Notes: generated by a model not told the origin, from the sequence alone. Positions 25,823 to 33,411 are shown, counted from the first letter of the stretch. The stretch: 36,216 bases of DNA from an uncultured Candidatus Saccharibacteria bacterium (GCA_947307355.1 CAMZIV010000002.1:1-36216), one strand, 5' to 3'. A program made the numbers and translations.

Positions 25823-25851
25823 TTGAAATTTTGCGAATAGTGTGGTAAAAT
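25823..25851 (+). promoter_or_regulatory. rplS promoter
   Basis: TTGAAA (25823-25828), a 17-base spacer, then TAAAAT (25846-25851) with extended TGG. The leader to ATG 25884 is about 25 nt and has AAAGG at 25873-25877. Confidence 0.7.
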
Positions 25852-25883
25852 AACGGGTAATTGTCTAATAATAAAGGTAAAAT

Positions 25884-26366
25884 ATGAGTTTTTCTATTCT
25901 AAAGCAAATTGGTGACGCACAAAAGAAGAAAGCTGTTGTGGATGTGCGTTCTGGTGATACCGTAAAAGTCACTCAAAAAATTAAGGAAGGTGAGAAATTC
26001 CGTCTTCAGGTATTTGAAGGTGTTGTAATTCGTGTAGACCGTAAAGAATCTCACACTGCCCGCATCGTAGTACGCAAAGTTACCTCTGGTGTTGGTGTTG
26101 AGAAGAGCTATCTCATCCACTCTCCACTCGTAGAGAAAATTGAGATTACCAAGCGTTCTAAGGTTCGCCGCAACAATCTTTCTTATCTTCGTGCACGTTC
26201 TGGTAAGTCCGCTCGTCTTTCTGCAAAGGATTTCGATCGCGCAGCTGTGAATGATGTAAAGATTGAAGAAGAAGCTCCTGAAGTTGAAGTTGTTGAAACT
26301 CCAGCAGAAGAAGTAAAAGAAGAAGCTCCAGCTACCGAATCTCCAGCCGAAGAAAAAGCTGAGTAA
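25884..26366 (+). CDS. rplS: Large ribosomal subunit protein bL19 with acidic C-terminal extension
   Basis: bL19 sits at the 30S-50S interface. Residues 1-115 are a normal bL19 (SFSILKQIGDAQKKK, SGDTVKVTQKIKEGEKFRLQ, FEGVVIRVDRKESHTARIVVRKVTSGVGVEKSYLIHSP). Residues about 125-160 add a low-complexity tail of Glu, Ala, Pro and Val (EEEAPEVEVVETPAEEVKEE), so the protein is 160 residues against about 115 in most bacteria. Acidic tails on a basic ribosomal protein are unusual. The tail might bind basic proteins or metal ions or act as a tether (inference). The gene has its own promoter and terminator. Confidence 0.95.
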   Translation: MSFSILKQIGDAQKKKAVVDVRSGDTVKVTQKIKEGEKFRLQVFEGVVIRVDRKESHTARIVVRKVTSGVGVEKSYLIHSPLVEKIEITKRSKVRRNNLSYLRARSGKSARLSAKDFDRAAVNDVKIEEEAPEVEVVETPAEEVKEEAPATESPAEEKAE

Positions 26367-26378
26367 TTAGTTTTTAAG

Positions 26379-26406
26379 AGAGCCTGGCAAAACCAGGCTC
26401 TTTTTT
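26379..26406 (+). terminator. rplS terminator
   Basis: AGAGCCTGG (26379-26387), loop CAAAA, CCAGGCTCT (26393-26401), then a T run. The T run directly joins the TGTTATAAT box of the next gene (26406-26414). Confidence 0.92.
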
Positions 26407-26420
26407 GTTATAATGACGGT

Positions 26421-27380
26421 ATGGCGATTTTGGGAATCGATGAAGTAGGGCGTGGACCTCTGGCTGGACCGCTAGTAATTGGAGCGGTAATTTTGCCAGA
26501 TGAAAAACCGGAATGGGTGAGTGAACTTCGCGATTCCAAGAAACTAACTCCAAAGAAACGTGAGAAACTTTCTGAGATTATTTTGGCTGAGGCCCCAGCT
26601 ACAGGACTTGGTTGGGTTTCACCAGCGGAGTTGGATGATTTAGGTATGACTGAGGCGCTGCGCGTTGCTACTAGTCGTGCCGTGAAGTCTGTGCAATCAC
26701 TTCACGTACCTTTTTCACAGATAATAATTGATGGAAAAATTAATTTCTTGGGCCATACGCCGCTTGCAAAATTTGTATCTACGATGGTAAAGGCCGATGA
26801 TTTGATAAAAGAAGTTTCGGCAGCGTCGATTATTGCTAAAGTTGCTAGGGATAATTATATGAAGGAAGCAGGGGAAAGATTCCCTGGATACGGTTTTGAA
26901 AAAAATGCCGGCTATGGCACAGCTTTGCATATGGAAGCGGTTTCAAAACTTGGTGTTACGCCTGAGCATCGCAAGAGTTTTGAGCCAATAAAAAGTATGG
27001 TTGGGTTTTCGCGCGGGGAAGTGGCCCGAAAGAATACGTCTTTTACTGGTGCACTAGGGGAAGAAGCAGTAGTAAAGTATTTGCTAGGATTGGGACATGA
27101 AATAGTGGCACGGAATTTTAAAACATATTTTTATGAGATTGATATTGTGTCGGTACTAGGTGGAGAGATTTATTTTACGGAAGTAAAATACCGTAAGAAT
27201 AGTAGTCGTGGCGGTGGTTTGGCAGCAATAGACTCGAAGAAAAGATCGCAAATGAAATATGCGGCGGAATGTTTTTTAAAATACCACGCTAGGGAATTCG
27301 GTTTGATGCAACCATTGCTGGCTGCAGCAGCAGTGGAGGGGGAAGATTTTGAAGTGAAAGACTGGTTAATTATACGTTGA
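26421..27380 (+). CDS. rnhB: Fusion of ribonuclease HII with a YraN-type nuclease domain
   Basis: Residues 1-200 are RNase HII, which removes ribonucleotides from DNA: GIDEVGRGPLAGP with Asp7 and Glu8, IIIDGKINF with Asp104, KADDLIKEVSAASIIAKVARD, and GYGTALHMEA. Residues about 208-319 form a UPF0102/YraN domain of the restriction-endonuclease-like fold: TGALGEEAVVKYLLGLGHEIVARN, YFYEIDIV with Asp241, and FTEVKYRK with Glu254 and Lys256. In many bacteria rnhB and yraN are separate neighbours; here they are one 319-residue frame with no stop or frameshift between. Joint action at ribonucleotide-containing DNA is inference. TGTTATAAT ends 6 nt before ATG 26421. The 3' end overlaps ychF by 11 nt, tail to tail. 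Confidence 0.92.
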   Translation: MAILGIDEVGRGPLAGPLVIGAVILPDEKPEWVSELRDSKKLTPKKREKLSEIILAEAPATGLGWVSPAELDDLGMTEALRVATSRAVKSVQSLHVPFSQIIIDGKINFLGHTPLAKFVSTMVKADDLIKEVSAASIIAKVARDNYMKEAGERFPGYGFEKNAGYGTALHMEAVSKLGVTPEHRKSFEPIKSMVGFSRGEVARKNTSFTGALGEEAVVKYLLGLGHEIVARNFKTYFYEIDIVSVLGGEIYFTEVKYRKNSSRGGGLAAIDSKKRSQMKYAAECFLKYHAREFGLMQPLLAAAAVEGEDFEVKDWLIIR

Positions 27381-28359
27381 ATTTGAATTCAACCACGTCG
27401 CCGTCTTGCATGACGTAGGTTTTGCCCTCGGTGCGGAGTTTGCCAGCGGCTTTTACGGCTTGTTCGGAGCCGAGTTCTTTGAGATCGCTATAGTTACAAA
27501 TTGATGCGGCGATGAAACCACGTTCAAAATCGGTATGAATGGTGCCGGCGGCCTGTGGGGCGGTGGCGCCTTTTTTGATGGTCCAAGCGCGGCACTCTTT
27601 TTTGCCGGCGGTAAGGAAAGATTGTAACCCAAGTGTGGTGTAAGCGGCCTTGATAAGTTCGCCAAGAGCGTCGTCTTTTACGCCATAACTTTCGAGGAAT
27701 TCTTTGCGTTCATTACGGTTCATGCCGGACATTTCTTCTTCGAGTTTGGCGTTTACAAAGATGGCTTCGGCTGGTTTTACGAGGTCTTTTAATTGCGATT
27801 GCAAGTTTTCGTCGGTGAGGCCATTTTCATCCACATTAAACATATAAATTACTGGTTTATCTGTAAGATATGGAATGTTTTCGTCGGCAGGATCTTTTTT
27901 TCTTTTGGCTTCTACTTTTGCTTTGGTCTCTTCATCAGCGAGTTGAAGCTCGAGATTAATAATATCGATATCGTCTTTGGCTTGCGCGACAATATCTTCT
28001 TCGATTTTATTGTCGGCACGAACGATGTCGTTGTTTACAAAAGCGCGAACTACATGACAGATGGCTTGGCATTCGCGAATGTGAGCAAGGAACTTGTTGC
28101 CAAGACCTTCGCCTTTAGACGCACCAGCGACAAGGCCAGCAATATCTACAAATTCTACGGTTGCTGGAACGATTTTGTCGGTTTCGTACATTTTGGCAAG
28201 AACGTCTAGGCGTTCGTCTGGAACTGGAACGATACCGACGTTTGGCTCGATGGTAGCAAAAGGATAGTTGGCAGCGAGTGCGCCAGCATTTGTAAGTGCG
28301 TTAAATAGTGTGGACTTACCAACATTAGGAAGTCCAACGATTCCGATCTTTAAATTCAT
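27370..28359 (-). CDS. ychF: Ribosome-associated GTPase/ATPase YchF (OLA1 type)
   Basis: YchF is a conserved Obg-family P-loop protein that binds ribosomes and can use ATP. It begins MNLKIGIVGLPNVGKSTLFN, with G1 at 9-16. ANYPFATIEPNVG, DIAGLVAGASKGEGLGN and the atypical G4 region MFNVDENG follow. The protein ends in a TGS domain (KTYVMQDGDVVEFKF). It has 329 residues against about 363 in E. coli, with the loss probably in the helical middle. ATG 28359 is chosen; an in-frame TTG at 28365 has no support. The promoter TGTTATAAT lies at 28393-28401, giving a leader of roughly 27 nt. Its first codons are repeated at 29048-29080 and 30024-30056. Confidence 0.95.
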   Translation of the reverse strand: MNLKIGIVGLPNVGKSTLFNALTNAGALAANYPFATIEPNVGIVPVPDERLDVLAKMYETDKIVPATVEFVDIAGLVAGASKGEGLGNKFLAHIRECQAICHVVRAFVNNDIVRADNKIEEDIVAQAKDDIDIINLELQLADEETKAKVEAKRKKDPADENIPYLTDKPVIYMFNVDENGLTDENLQSQLKDLVKPAEAIFVNAKLEEEMSGMNRNERKEFLESYGVKDDALGELIKAAYTTLGLQSFLTAGKKECRAWTIKKGATAPQAAGTIHTDFERGFIAASICNYSDLKELGSEQAVKAAGKLRTEGKTYVMQDGDVVEFKFNV

Positions 28360-28367
28360 AACCAACC
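28339..28367. repeat. Repeat copy A: 5' end of intact ychF
   Basis: These 29 bases (first seven codons and start region of ychF) are identical to 29060-29088. The promoter part just beyond (28389-28404, TATAATTATAACATAT) recurs at 30063-30078. Confidence 0.9.
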
Positions 28368-28424
28368 TGTGATATCTGTTATTGTAGGTATAATTATAAC
28401 ATATCTTAATGTATAATATAAGGC

Positions 28425-29051
28425 ATGGACAAAGATAAGATTATTAAAATAGAAGACTTTATCTTTCGAATAAAAAAGAAACCCCTCGCTGCGGCAGGAG
28501 TGATGGCTGATATTGTGGGAGTCTTGATAGATTTGAAACCGGCTATGATAGGAGGGTTTGAAGAAGATGAGCTCAAGAATTTTAGAATTGAAGACTTTGA
28601 TAAATTATTAGATGATTTAGGATTGAAAAGAGTTTATTTTGAAAACCACTATTATATCAATGATAAAAAACTTACGGATAGGGATTTTTGTATTTCTAAA
28701 AAAATAAGATTAGCTAAGCAAACACATAATGCTTTTGTCAAACTATGGTCAACAATGGATAATGCAGGAGAGATACTTAATCATAAAAAATGGGTAAAAA
28801 CTACCAGGAAGATTGGAAAATTATTAGGCTATCCAAAAACTGCAGTCAAAGATTTTGTGAAAGAAACCGACATAGACAACGATGATAGAATCGAACGAAT
28901 GAAACGAAACAGATACTATGCTCATAGTGCGAAATACGAAAACGATGAGTTTAGGTCATACGATCAGAAACTAAATAGAGCTCTTGCTGATTTTGCTCCA
29001 AAAACCACTGCTCTTTTATCTAAAAATACAGAAAAAAGATGGTTGGTTTAG
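28425..29051 (+). CDS. Hypothetical protein, accessory
   Basis: I do not recognise this 208-residue protein. It is AT-rich in codon choice, with many Lys, Asp, Asn and Ile residues, is predicted to be soluble and mostly helical, and has no signal peptide, membrane helix, or clear catalytic motif. The C-terminal half is basic (KWVKTTRKIGKLLGYPKT; DRIERMKRNRYYAHSAKYE), which would suit nucleic-acid or protein binding, but that is only a composition argument. TATAAT (28412-28417) ends 7 nt before ATG 28425. The gene fills the space between two copies of the ychF 5' end, and its last codons and stop lie in the second copy, so it looks like cargo of an inserted cassette. Confidence 0.7.
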   Translation: MDKDKIIKIEDFIFRIKKKPLAAAGVMADIVGVLIDLKPAMIGGFEEDELKNFRIEDFDKLLDDLGLKRVYFENHYYINDKKLTDRDFCISKKIRLAKQTHNAFVKLWSTMDNAGEILNHKKWVKTTRKIGKLLGYPKTAVKDFVKETDIDNDDRIERMKRNRYYAHSAKYENDEFRSYDQKLNRALADFAPKTTALLSKNTEKRWLV

Positions 29052-29088
29052 AAATTCAAGATTCCGATCTTTAAATTCATAACCAACC
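29043..29088. repeat. Repeat copy B: truncated ychF 5' end
   Basis: 29060-29088 repeats copy A exactly. 29043-29083 matches copy C (30019-30059) with 3 differences in 41. On the minus strand it encodes a closed mini-frame, MNLKIGILNF then stop (29048-29080), behind its own TGGTATAAT box (29117-29125). Confidence 0.88.
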
Positions 29089-29220
29089 CGTTAAATATTA
29101 CTTTTTATCTCTATAAATTATACCATAAAAAGATGTTATAATAAAAATACGATAAGTAGAAGATATTGAACTGAATCAACTGCTTATCTTCTTAAAACAA
29201 GGATTTAGAGGAAATGATAA

Positions 29221-29907
29221 ATGGTTAGTTTTCAGGAATATCAAAAAGGCTGGAAGTGGAGTACATTGCGGTCGGAAAAAGATAGAAAGCAATGGTTGAC
29301 ACCGTCACTTGAGACTTATTCGTTTCTTTATCGCTGGAAAGAACTGGGTAAAAAAGATTATCTTGATCTTGGATGCGGTATCGGTCGCCACGCATTGATT
29401 TTTGGCAGACAAGGGTTCAATGTTTATTTTTCAGATATAGTCCCAGAAGCAGTAAAACAGACAGAATCACTTCTAAAAAAAGAAAATATTCCATGTTCTG
29501 GGCGGGTTGAAGATATGGAAAACATGTCTTTTGATGACAATTCTTTTGATTGCATTCTGAGTTGGCAAGTGATTAATCACAACGATACTAAGGGTGTCAA
29601 AAAAACGATTTCCGAGATTTATCGTATTTTAAAGCCGAATGGTGAAGTTGCCCTGACGATCCCATCAAAGAAAACTTGGGGTTTTAGGCAAGATTGGCCG
29701 GTTGTTGATGAGAACACAAAGTTAAATATGGCCAACCCGCTCGAAAACCATATTCCTCATTTTTATGCTGATTACGGCTTGATAAAAGAACTATTTAAAG
29801 ATTTTGAGCTTCTAAAAGTCGATGAAGTTTGTCAATGTAAACAATTTGAAAGTGGTCGAGAAAGTTTAGATTCGTATAAGTTTATCATTCTTGCTCGTAA
29901 AAAGTAG
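29221..29907 (+). CDS. Class I SAM-dependent methyltransferase
   Basis: The 228-residue protein has a Rossmann-type methyltransferase core. Motif I is YLDLGCGIGRHALIFG (Gly51-Gly55 loop), the acidic end of strand beta-2 is VYFSDIVPEAV, and the motif IV region is FDCILSWQVINH followed by EIYRILKPNGEVALTIPS. It resembles the UbiE/type-11 small-molecule methyltransferases, but the substrate is unknown. A TGTTATAAT promoter (29134-29142) gives a leader of about 70 nt with an 8-bp hairpin (AGAAGATA/TATCTTCT) and GAGGAAA before ATG 29221. It lies between repeat copies B and C, so it is probably cargo of the second cassette. Confidence 0.85.
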   Translation: MVSFQEYQKGWKWSTLRSEKDRKQWLTPSLETYSFLYRWKELGKKDYLDLGCGIGRHALIFGRQGFNVYFSDIVPEAVKQTESLLKKENIPCSGRVEDMENMSFDDNSFDCILSWQVINHNDTKGVKKTISEIYRILKPNGEVALTIPSKKTWGFRQDWPVVDENTKLNMANPLENHIPHFYADYGLIKELFKDFELLKVDEVCQCKQFESGRESLDSYKFIILARKK

Positions 29908-30018
29908 CATATGTACCTTCTTTTGACTTTTGTCTATATAAGCGTTAAAATTTACTACGATTTTTGTGGTCTGGTTTTGGTAGCTGAATTTTAGGAGAGA
30001 ATGAGACACAAAAACACA

Positions 30019-30078
30019 TTGGTTTAGAAATTCAAGACTCCGATCTTTAGGTTCATAACAGATATAATTATAACATAT
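30019..30078. repeat. Repeat copy C: truncated ychF 5' end plus ychF-like promoter
   Basis: 30019-30059 matches copy B; 30063-30078 matches the promoter beside intact ychF. On the minus strand it encodes MNLKIGVLNF then stop (30024-30056). Two of the three base changes relative to copy B are silent and one is Ile to Val. Confidence 0.85.
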
Positions 30079-30079
30079 T

Positions 30080-31135
30080 TTAGACAATTTTTCTTAAGAA
30101 TGGGATTTTGCGGAGATAGAAAGTTAGTATGAGACAAACGAAGAAACAAGAGACAGCTTTAACTGGGATGTCGATGAAAACTGGTAAAGATGGTAGCAAC
30201 GTAAAGACATTTTCTAGTAGTAATAAGTGCATGACATAAATGCCTAGACTATATTTTGATGCCCATATAAGAAGTCTTGTTATATCATTTTCTGAAGTGT
30301 GATATTTTGCAAAAGTAAATAGTCCAACACTTACCAATACACTGTTGATACATAGGTCTTTTATGAATACAACAGCTGGCGAGCTAGTAGCGACGGAGAG
30401 ACCCCATGTCGCGAAGAAAGTAAATAATAAACCAATTAAACCAGCAATATAGAGTCTTTTTCGGTTTTTTGCATCAATCGTTTTGTGGTACAAATAGTAT
30501 CCAAGAACATAGTAAAAGCTATGGCCAATTAAACTGCCAAAACCAACCGATTTTAAGGCGTTGTTAAGACCCGATTCTACGCCCATAAAATGTGAAGGCA
30601 AAGCTGTTAAGATTTCCGAAAAATCTCGAAGTACTATTCCAAAGATGAATGAAACGATGAGAAAAAGTTTTAGATTTTTAGGTGTTTTTATAAATGATTT
30701 AATGAAGGGTGTTAGGATATAGAGTCCGAGTAGCATATATAAAAACCAAAGATGATAGTGTCCTCCTCCGATAATGTTGCAGATAAAATCTGACAAAGAA
30801 GAACCATTGATGAGACCGACGATTCCATAGATGAGATTCCAAGACAACAATATAGTGACTATTCTTAAAATATTTTTCTTGAAAAATGTGTTCAGGTCCC
30901 GGTCTTTACTTAAATGTAGGGCACCGCTAATCATGACAAAGATCGGTACGGCCCATCTAGATATAGATTCAAAAAAGTTAGTGATTAACCAGCTACGTGA
31001 TCCTGGCGATAAGGTCATGAAATATGCAGCGGCGCAATGGATTATTATTACGAAAAAGATGGCGACTGTCCTTAATGCATCAAAATAATAGACGCGTTTT
31101 TCTGGAGTTGAAGTTGATGCGGATGTCTTTTTCAT
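30080..31135 (-). CDS. Acyltransferase-3 family integral membrane protein
   Basis: Members of this family (OafA/WecH-like) transfer acetyl or other acyl groups to sugars of surface polymers. The 351 residues show the N-terminal motif VYYFDALRTVAIFFVIIIHC, with the Arg and His used by the family, and about ten hydrophobic helices (for example IVTILLSWNLIYGIVGLI, LWFLYMLLGLYILTPFI). ATG 31135 is chosen because a minus-strand TATAAT (31142-31147) ends exactly 6 nt upstream; a longer frame would start before the promoter. The AT-rich codon use fits the accessory patch. Modification of a surface glycan made from GalU-derived sugars is possible but inferred. Confidence 0.88.
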   Translation of the reverse strand: MKKTSASTSTPEKRVYYFDALRTVAIFFVIIIHCAAAYFMTLSPGSRSWLITNFFESISRWAVPIFVMISGALHLSKDRDLNTFFKKNILRIVTILLSWNLIYGIVGLINGSSLSDFICNIIGGGHYHLWFLYMLLGLYILTPFIKSFIKTPKNLKLFLIVSFIFGIVLRDFSEILTALPSHFMGVESGLNNALKSVGFGSLIGHSFYYVLGYYLYHKTIDAKNRKRLYIAGLIGLLFTFFATWGLSVATSSPAVVFIKDLCINSVLVSVGLFTFAKYHTSENDITRLLIWASKYSLGIYVMHLLLLENVFTLLPSLPVFIDIPVKAVSCFFVCLILTFYLRKIPFLRKIV

Positions 31136-31206
31136 TTTTTTATTATAACATTTATATATACTGCGGGTTGGTTTAAAAATCGTATTTGTTGAGTATAATA
31201 TAGAGT

Positions 31207-31770
31207 ATGAGTAAACCAACAATCTTTTTAGTCCATGGATACAATGGGGCGCCAAAAATATTTAATTATTTTAAAGAAACATTCGAAAAAGACGGGTATA
31301 AAGTTGTGATGCCGTCTTTTCCAACGCAAACTGAAATCACAAAAGATGGATATTTTTCTGTTTTTGACCAATATAAAAATGATTTGAATAATAACACAAT
31401 TATTATTGCTCATTCGATTGGCAATATTATATCCCTAAAATATTTATACGAGAATAACATTGCTATTCGTGGTTACATTAGCCTGGCTGGTTTTGGCGAG
31501 CCTTTTGTAAATGAAGGCCGTGATGATTTGAATAGTGTAATAGCGCCACTTCGTTTTACGGAAGATGAACTTGTGAAGGTGCCTGAACTGGTTGGTAAAG
31601 CGTATTCAGTTTATAGCGATAACGATCATATTGTTCCGTTTGGTGTGCTTAAGAAGTACCCAACCATCATTGGTGCGAAAGATTGTTTTATTGCTGGAAT
31701 TGGACATATGGGAAGTAAAAGCGGCTTGGAAGAATTACCGGAAGTTGTAGATATAGTAAAAGAAATATAA
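31207..31770 (+). CDS. RBBP9/YdeN-type serine hydrolase
   Basis: A small alpha/beta hydrolase of 187 residues with nucleophile Ser70 in IIIAHSIGN, a likely Asp138 or Asp140 in VYSDNDHIVPF and His167 in GIGHMGSKSG; the oxyanion motif is FLVHGYNGAP. The family includes poorly defined esterases and peptidases. There is no signal peptide, so it should act in the cytosol on an unknown ester or amide. TATAAT (31194-31199) ends 7 nt before ATG 31207. It is divergent from the acyltransferase gene and converges on the 31772-32293 gene with one base between stops, leaving no terminator. Confidence 0.88.
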   Translation: MSKPTIFLVHGYNGAPKIFNYFKETFEKDGYKVVMPSFPTQTEITKDGYFSVFDQYKNDLNNNTIIIAHSIGNIISLKYLYENNIAIRGYISLAGFGEPFVNEGRDDLNSVIAPLRFTEDELVKVPELVGKAYSVYSDNDHIVPFGVLKKYPTIIGAKDCFIAGIGHMGSKSGLEELPEVVDIVKEI

Positions 31771-31771
31771 A

Positions 31772-32293
31772 TTAGCTATCGCTTGCGGAAATCTTTTCGA
31801 TGAAGTCGCGTAGTTTTGCGTAGTTTAGATATTTGCATTCGCCATTTCTGACGGCCAAACATTGTTTTACTATGTTGGTGGTATAGTCAGCGTTTAAAGT
31901 TGGATGAAAATCTTCGATTATTTGTGGCGCCAAAACTTCGTAATCGTTATAAAGATAGATTTCGTCTTTTAGTGATTGCTGATATTCTTGCTCGAAAGCG
32001 GTTTTATAAAAAAGGTGGTCGGTTAACAAGTGTAAATAATAACCTTTCCAATAATCGCTCGAAAGGTCGACATTTTTGTCGTTTATAAATTTATTAAAAT
32101 CGACGGCGTCATCGTCTGGTTTAATTCGATAATGAGAAGTTGCTTTTTCTGCATCTGATAGAATTCTAGAAAAGCTACCATCAAGATCGGGAGCGATTGA
32201 ACCTTTTTCGAATTCATTTTGGTTTAAAATCTTGCCCGGGTGAAGTTCCGTGTATCGTTTTGCGATTGCTAAATGAATAAGTAATGATGGCAT
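31772..32293 (-). CDS. Hypothetical protein, weakly like zinc-dependent phospholipase C/hydrolase folds
   Basis: The 173-residue protein begins MPSLLIHLAIAKRYTELH and has spaced His and Asp residues (EKGSIAPDLDG, SHYRI, YLHLLTDHLFY). That pattern is seen in zinc-dependent PLC-like or HD-like helical metal proteins, so a metal-dependent hydrolase is the best guess. I cannot assign a substrate. ATG 32293 is chosen because a minus-strand TATAAT (32300-32305) ends exactly 6 nt upstream; an earlier ATG at 32311 lies upstream of that box. No signal peptide is seen. Confidence 0.7.
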   Translation of the reverse strand: MPSLLIHLAIAKRYTELHPGKILNQNEFEKGSIAPDLDGSFSRILSDAEKATSHYRIKPDDDAVDFNKFINDKNVDLSSDYWKGYYLHLLTDHLFYKTAFEQEYQQSLKDEIYLYNDYEVLAPQIIEDFHPTLNADYTTNIVKQCLAVRNGECKYLNYAKLRDFIEKISASDS

Positions 32294-32335
32294 ATGTCTA
32301 TTATATAACATGCGGGGATTTGTTATAATTAGTCT

Positions 32336-32749
32336 ATGAAAATATTTTTAGCAGCGTCGAGTAGCTTTTGGGACAGACTACCAGAAATCAAAAAGAAACT
32401 CGAGGATTTGGGACATGAAGTAATGCTTCCGTCCACAGTTGAAGATCCAGAACTCGAGGAAAGAACCTGGAAAGAAAGCGATGAAGCACACGTTGAACTT
32501 ATTCGCAAACTATTTGAAGACAGCGAAGAGCGTGTTGGTAAATGGTGCGATGCTTTTTATCTACTAAACTATGAAAAACACGATACTCCTGGCTATGTTG
32601 GTGGCGCAGCGCTGATTGAACTCTATATTGCGCACCGTGAACGTAAAAAGATTTTTATTGAAAACGATGTTTTTCCTGGACCAATGTATGATGAAATCAT
32701 GGGTTTTGGTCCAGTGTTTGTACATGGAGATTTAACGAGGATAAAGTAG
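32336..32749 (+). CDS. Nucleoside 2-deoxyribosyltransferase-like protein
   Basis: The 137 residues resemble the small Rossmann-like nucleoside deoxyribosyltransferase/DUF4406 group: start MKIFLAASSSFWDRLPEIK, a middle CDAFYLLNYEKHDTPGYVGGAALIELYIAHRERKKIFI, and PGPMYDEI near the end. In that group an Asp or Glu in the GG..E region is catalytic; here Glu94 is a candidate. It could move or cleave the base of a deoxynucleoside, or only bind a nucleotide. TGTTATAAT ends exactly 6 nt before ATG 32336. The gene opens a four-gene plus-strand run with the Nif3-like and MazG genes, which supports a nucleotide-related role. Confidence 0.7.
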   Translation: MKIFLAASSSFWDRLPEIKKKLEDLGHEVMLPSTVEDPELEERTWKESDEAHVELIRKLFEDSEERVGKWCDAFYLLNYEKHDTPGYVGGAALIELYIAHRERKKIFIENDVFPGPMYDEIMGFGPVFVHGDLTRIK

Positions 32750-32750
32750 C

Positions 32751-33092
32751 ATGAATATTGATATTAAAAGAGTAAAAATTAGCGTAACTGTCCCAAGCGA
32801 AAATGTGCCTACCGTTTTAAATGCAATGTGTAATGCTGGAGCAGGTGTAATTGGTAATTATAGTTTTTGTTCTAATTCTTGTAAGGTTGTGGGAACTTTT
32901 AAACCAAACGAGGATGCGAATCCATATATTGGCAAGAAAAATAATCTTGAGTTTGTAGATGAAGAAAAGCTTGAAGTGGTTTGTGATGTCGAAAAAGTCA
33001 AAGATGTTGTTACCGCACTCAGGAAAACCCACCCATACGAAGAGCCGGGAATTGAAATTATTCCACTACTAGACGAGAAATCATTTAAATAG
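32751..33092 (+). CDS. Nif3/CutA-like ferredoxin-fold domain protein
   Basis: The 113 residues match the inserted middle domain of Nif3/YqfO proteins, a CutA1-like fold: KISVTVPSENVPTVLNAMCNAGAG, a central YSFCSNSCKVVGTF and the typical end VVTALRKTHPYEEPGIEIIPL. The metal-binding Nif3 halves are absent, so it is a free-standing domain. Function is unknown; trimer formation or binding of a small metabolite is plausible from the fold. One base separates it from the previous gene, and mazG follows 10 nt later, so it is the middle gene of an operon. Confidence 0.75.
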   Translation: MNIDIKRVKISVTVPSENVPTVLNAMCNAGAGVIGNYSFCSNSCKVVGTFKPNEDANPYIGKKNNLEFVDEEKLEVVCDVEKVKDVVTALRKTHPYEEPGIEIIPLLDEKSFK

Positions 33093-33102
33093 GAGTAAAA
33101 AA

Positions 33103-33411
33103 ATGAAGGACGCACAAGAAAAAATTAGAGAAGTAGTCGCCAAGTATAATTTAGGCGGAGATATTAATGTAAAATATATAGACCTTACTTCTGAAGTTGG
33201 TGAGCTTGGCAAGGAAATCTTAAAAGGGAATGATTACGGTACGAAAGAGTTTGAAAAAACCGACGACACAGCGATGGAACTTGGTGACGTACTTTTCTCA
33301 TTAATTTGTGTCGCAAATGAGTTAGGTATCGATATGGAAGAAGCACTTAACGCTGTGCTTACGAAATATGCTAACCGCTTTGAAACCAAGGCTAATATCG
33401 GCTCTGATTAA
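33103..33411 (+). CDS. MazG-like nucleotide pyrophosphohydrolase, copy 1
   Basis: A 102-residue all-alpha NTP pyrophosphatase. The metal-binding pattern is TSEVGELGKEIL followed by MELGDVLFSLI, which fits the ExxE...ExxD motif of MazG/MazG-like enzymes. They hydrolyse NTPs or damaged dNTPs to monophosphates and pyrophosphate. It is very similar to the 35409-35720 protein (about three quarters of residues identical by eye), so the two are recent paralogues. AGGAG (33091-33095) overlaps the stop of the previous gene. Confidence 0.85.
   Translation: MKDAQEKIREVVAKYNLGGDINVKYIDLTSEVGELGKEILKGNDYGTKEFEKTDDTAMELGDVLFSLICVANELGIDMEEALNAVLTKYANRFETKANIGSD

Noticed and set aside
29151-29193. Hairpin AGAAGATA/TATCTTCT as a riboswitch or terminator before the methyltransferase
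   Set aside because: The stem is short with a 19-base loop and no T run, and no known riboswitch core is visible.
28366-30080. Insertion sequence or phage between ychF and the acyltransferase gene
   Set aside because: No transposase, integrase or terminal inverted repeats were found; only repeats of the ychF 5' end support insertion.
31136-31255. 40-residue N-terminal extension of the acyltransferase
   Set aside because: It lies upstream of the TATAAT box; the family motif begins shortly after ATG 31135.
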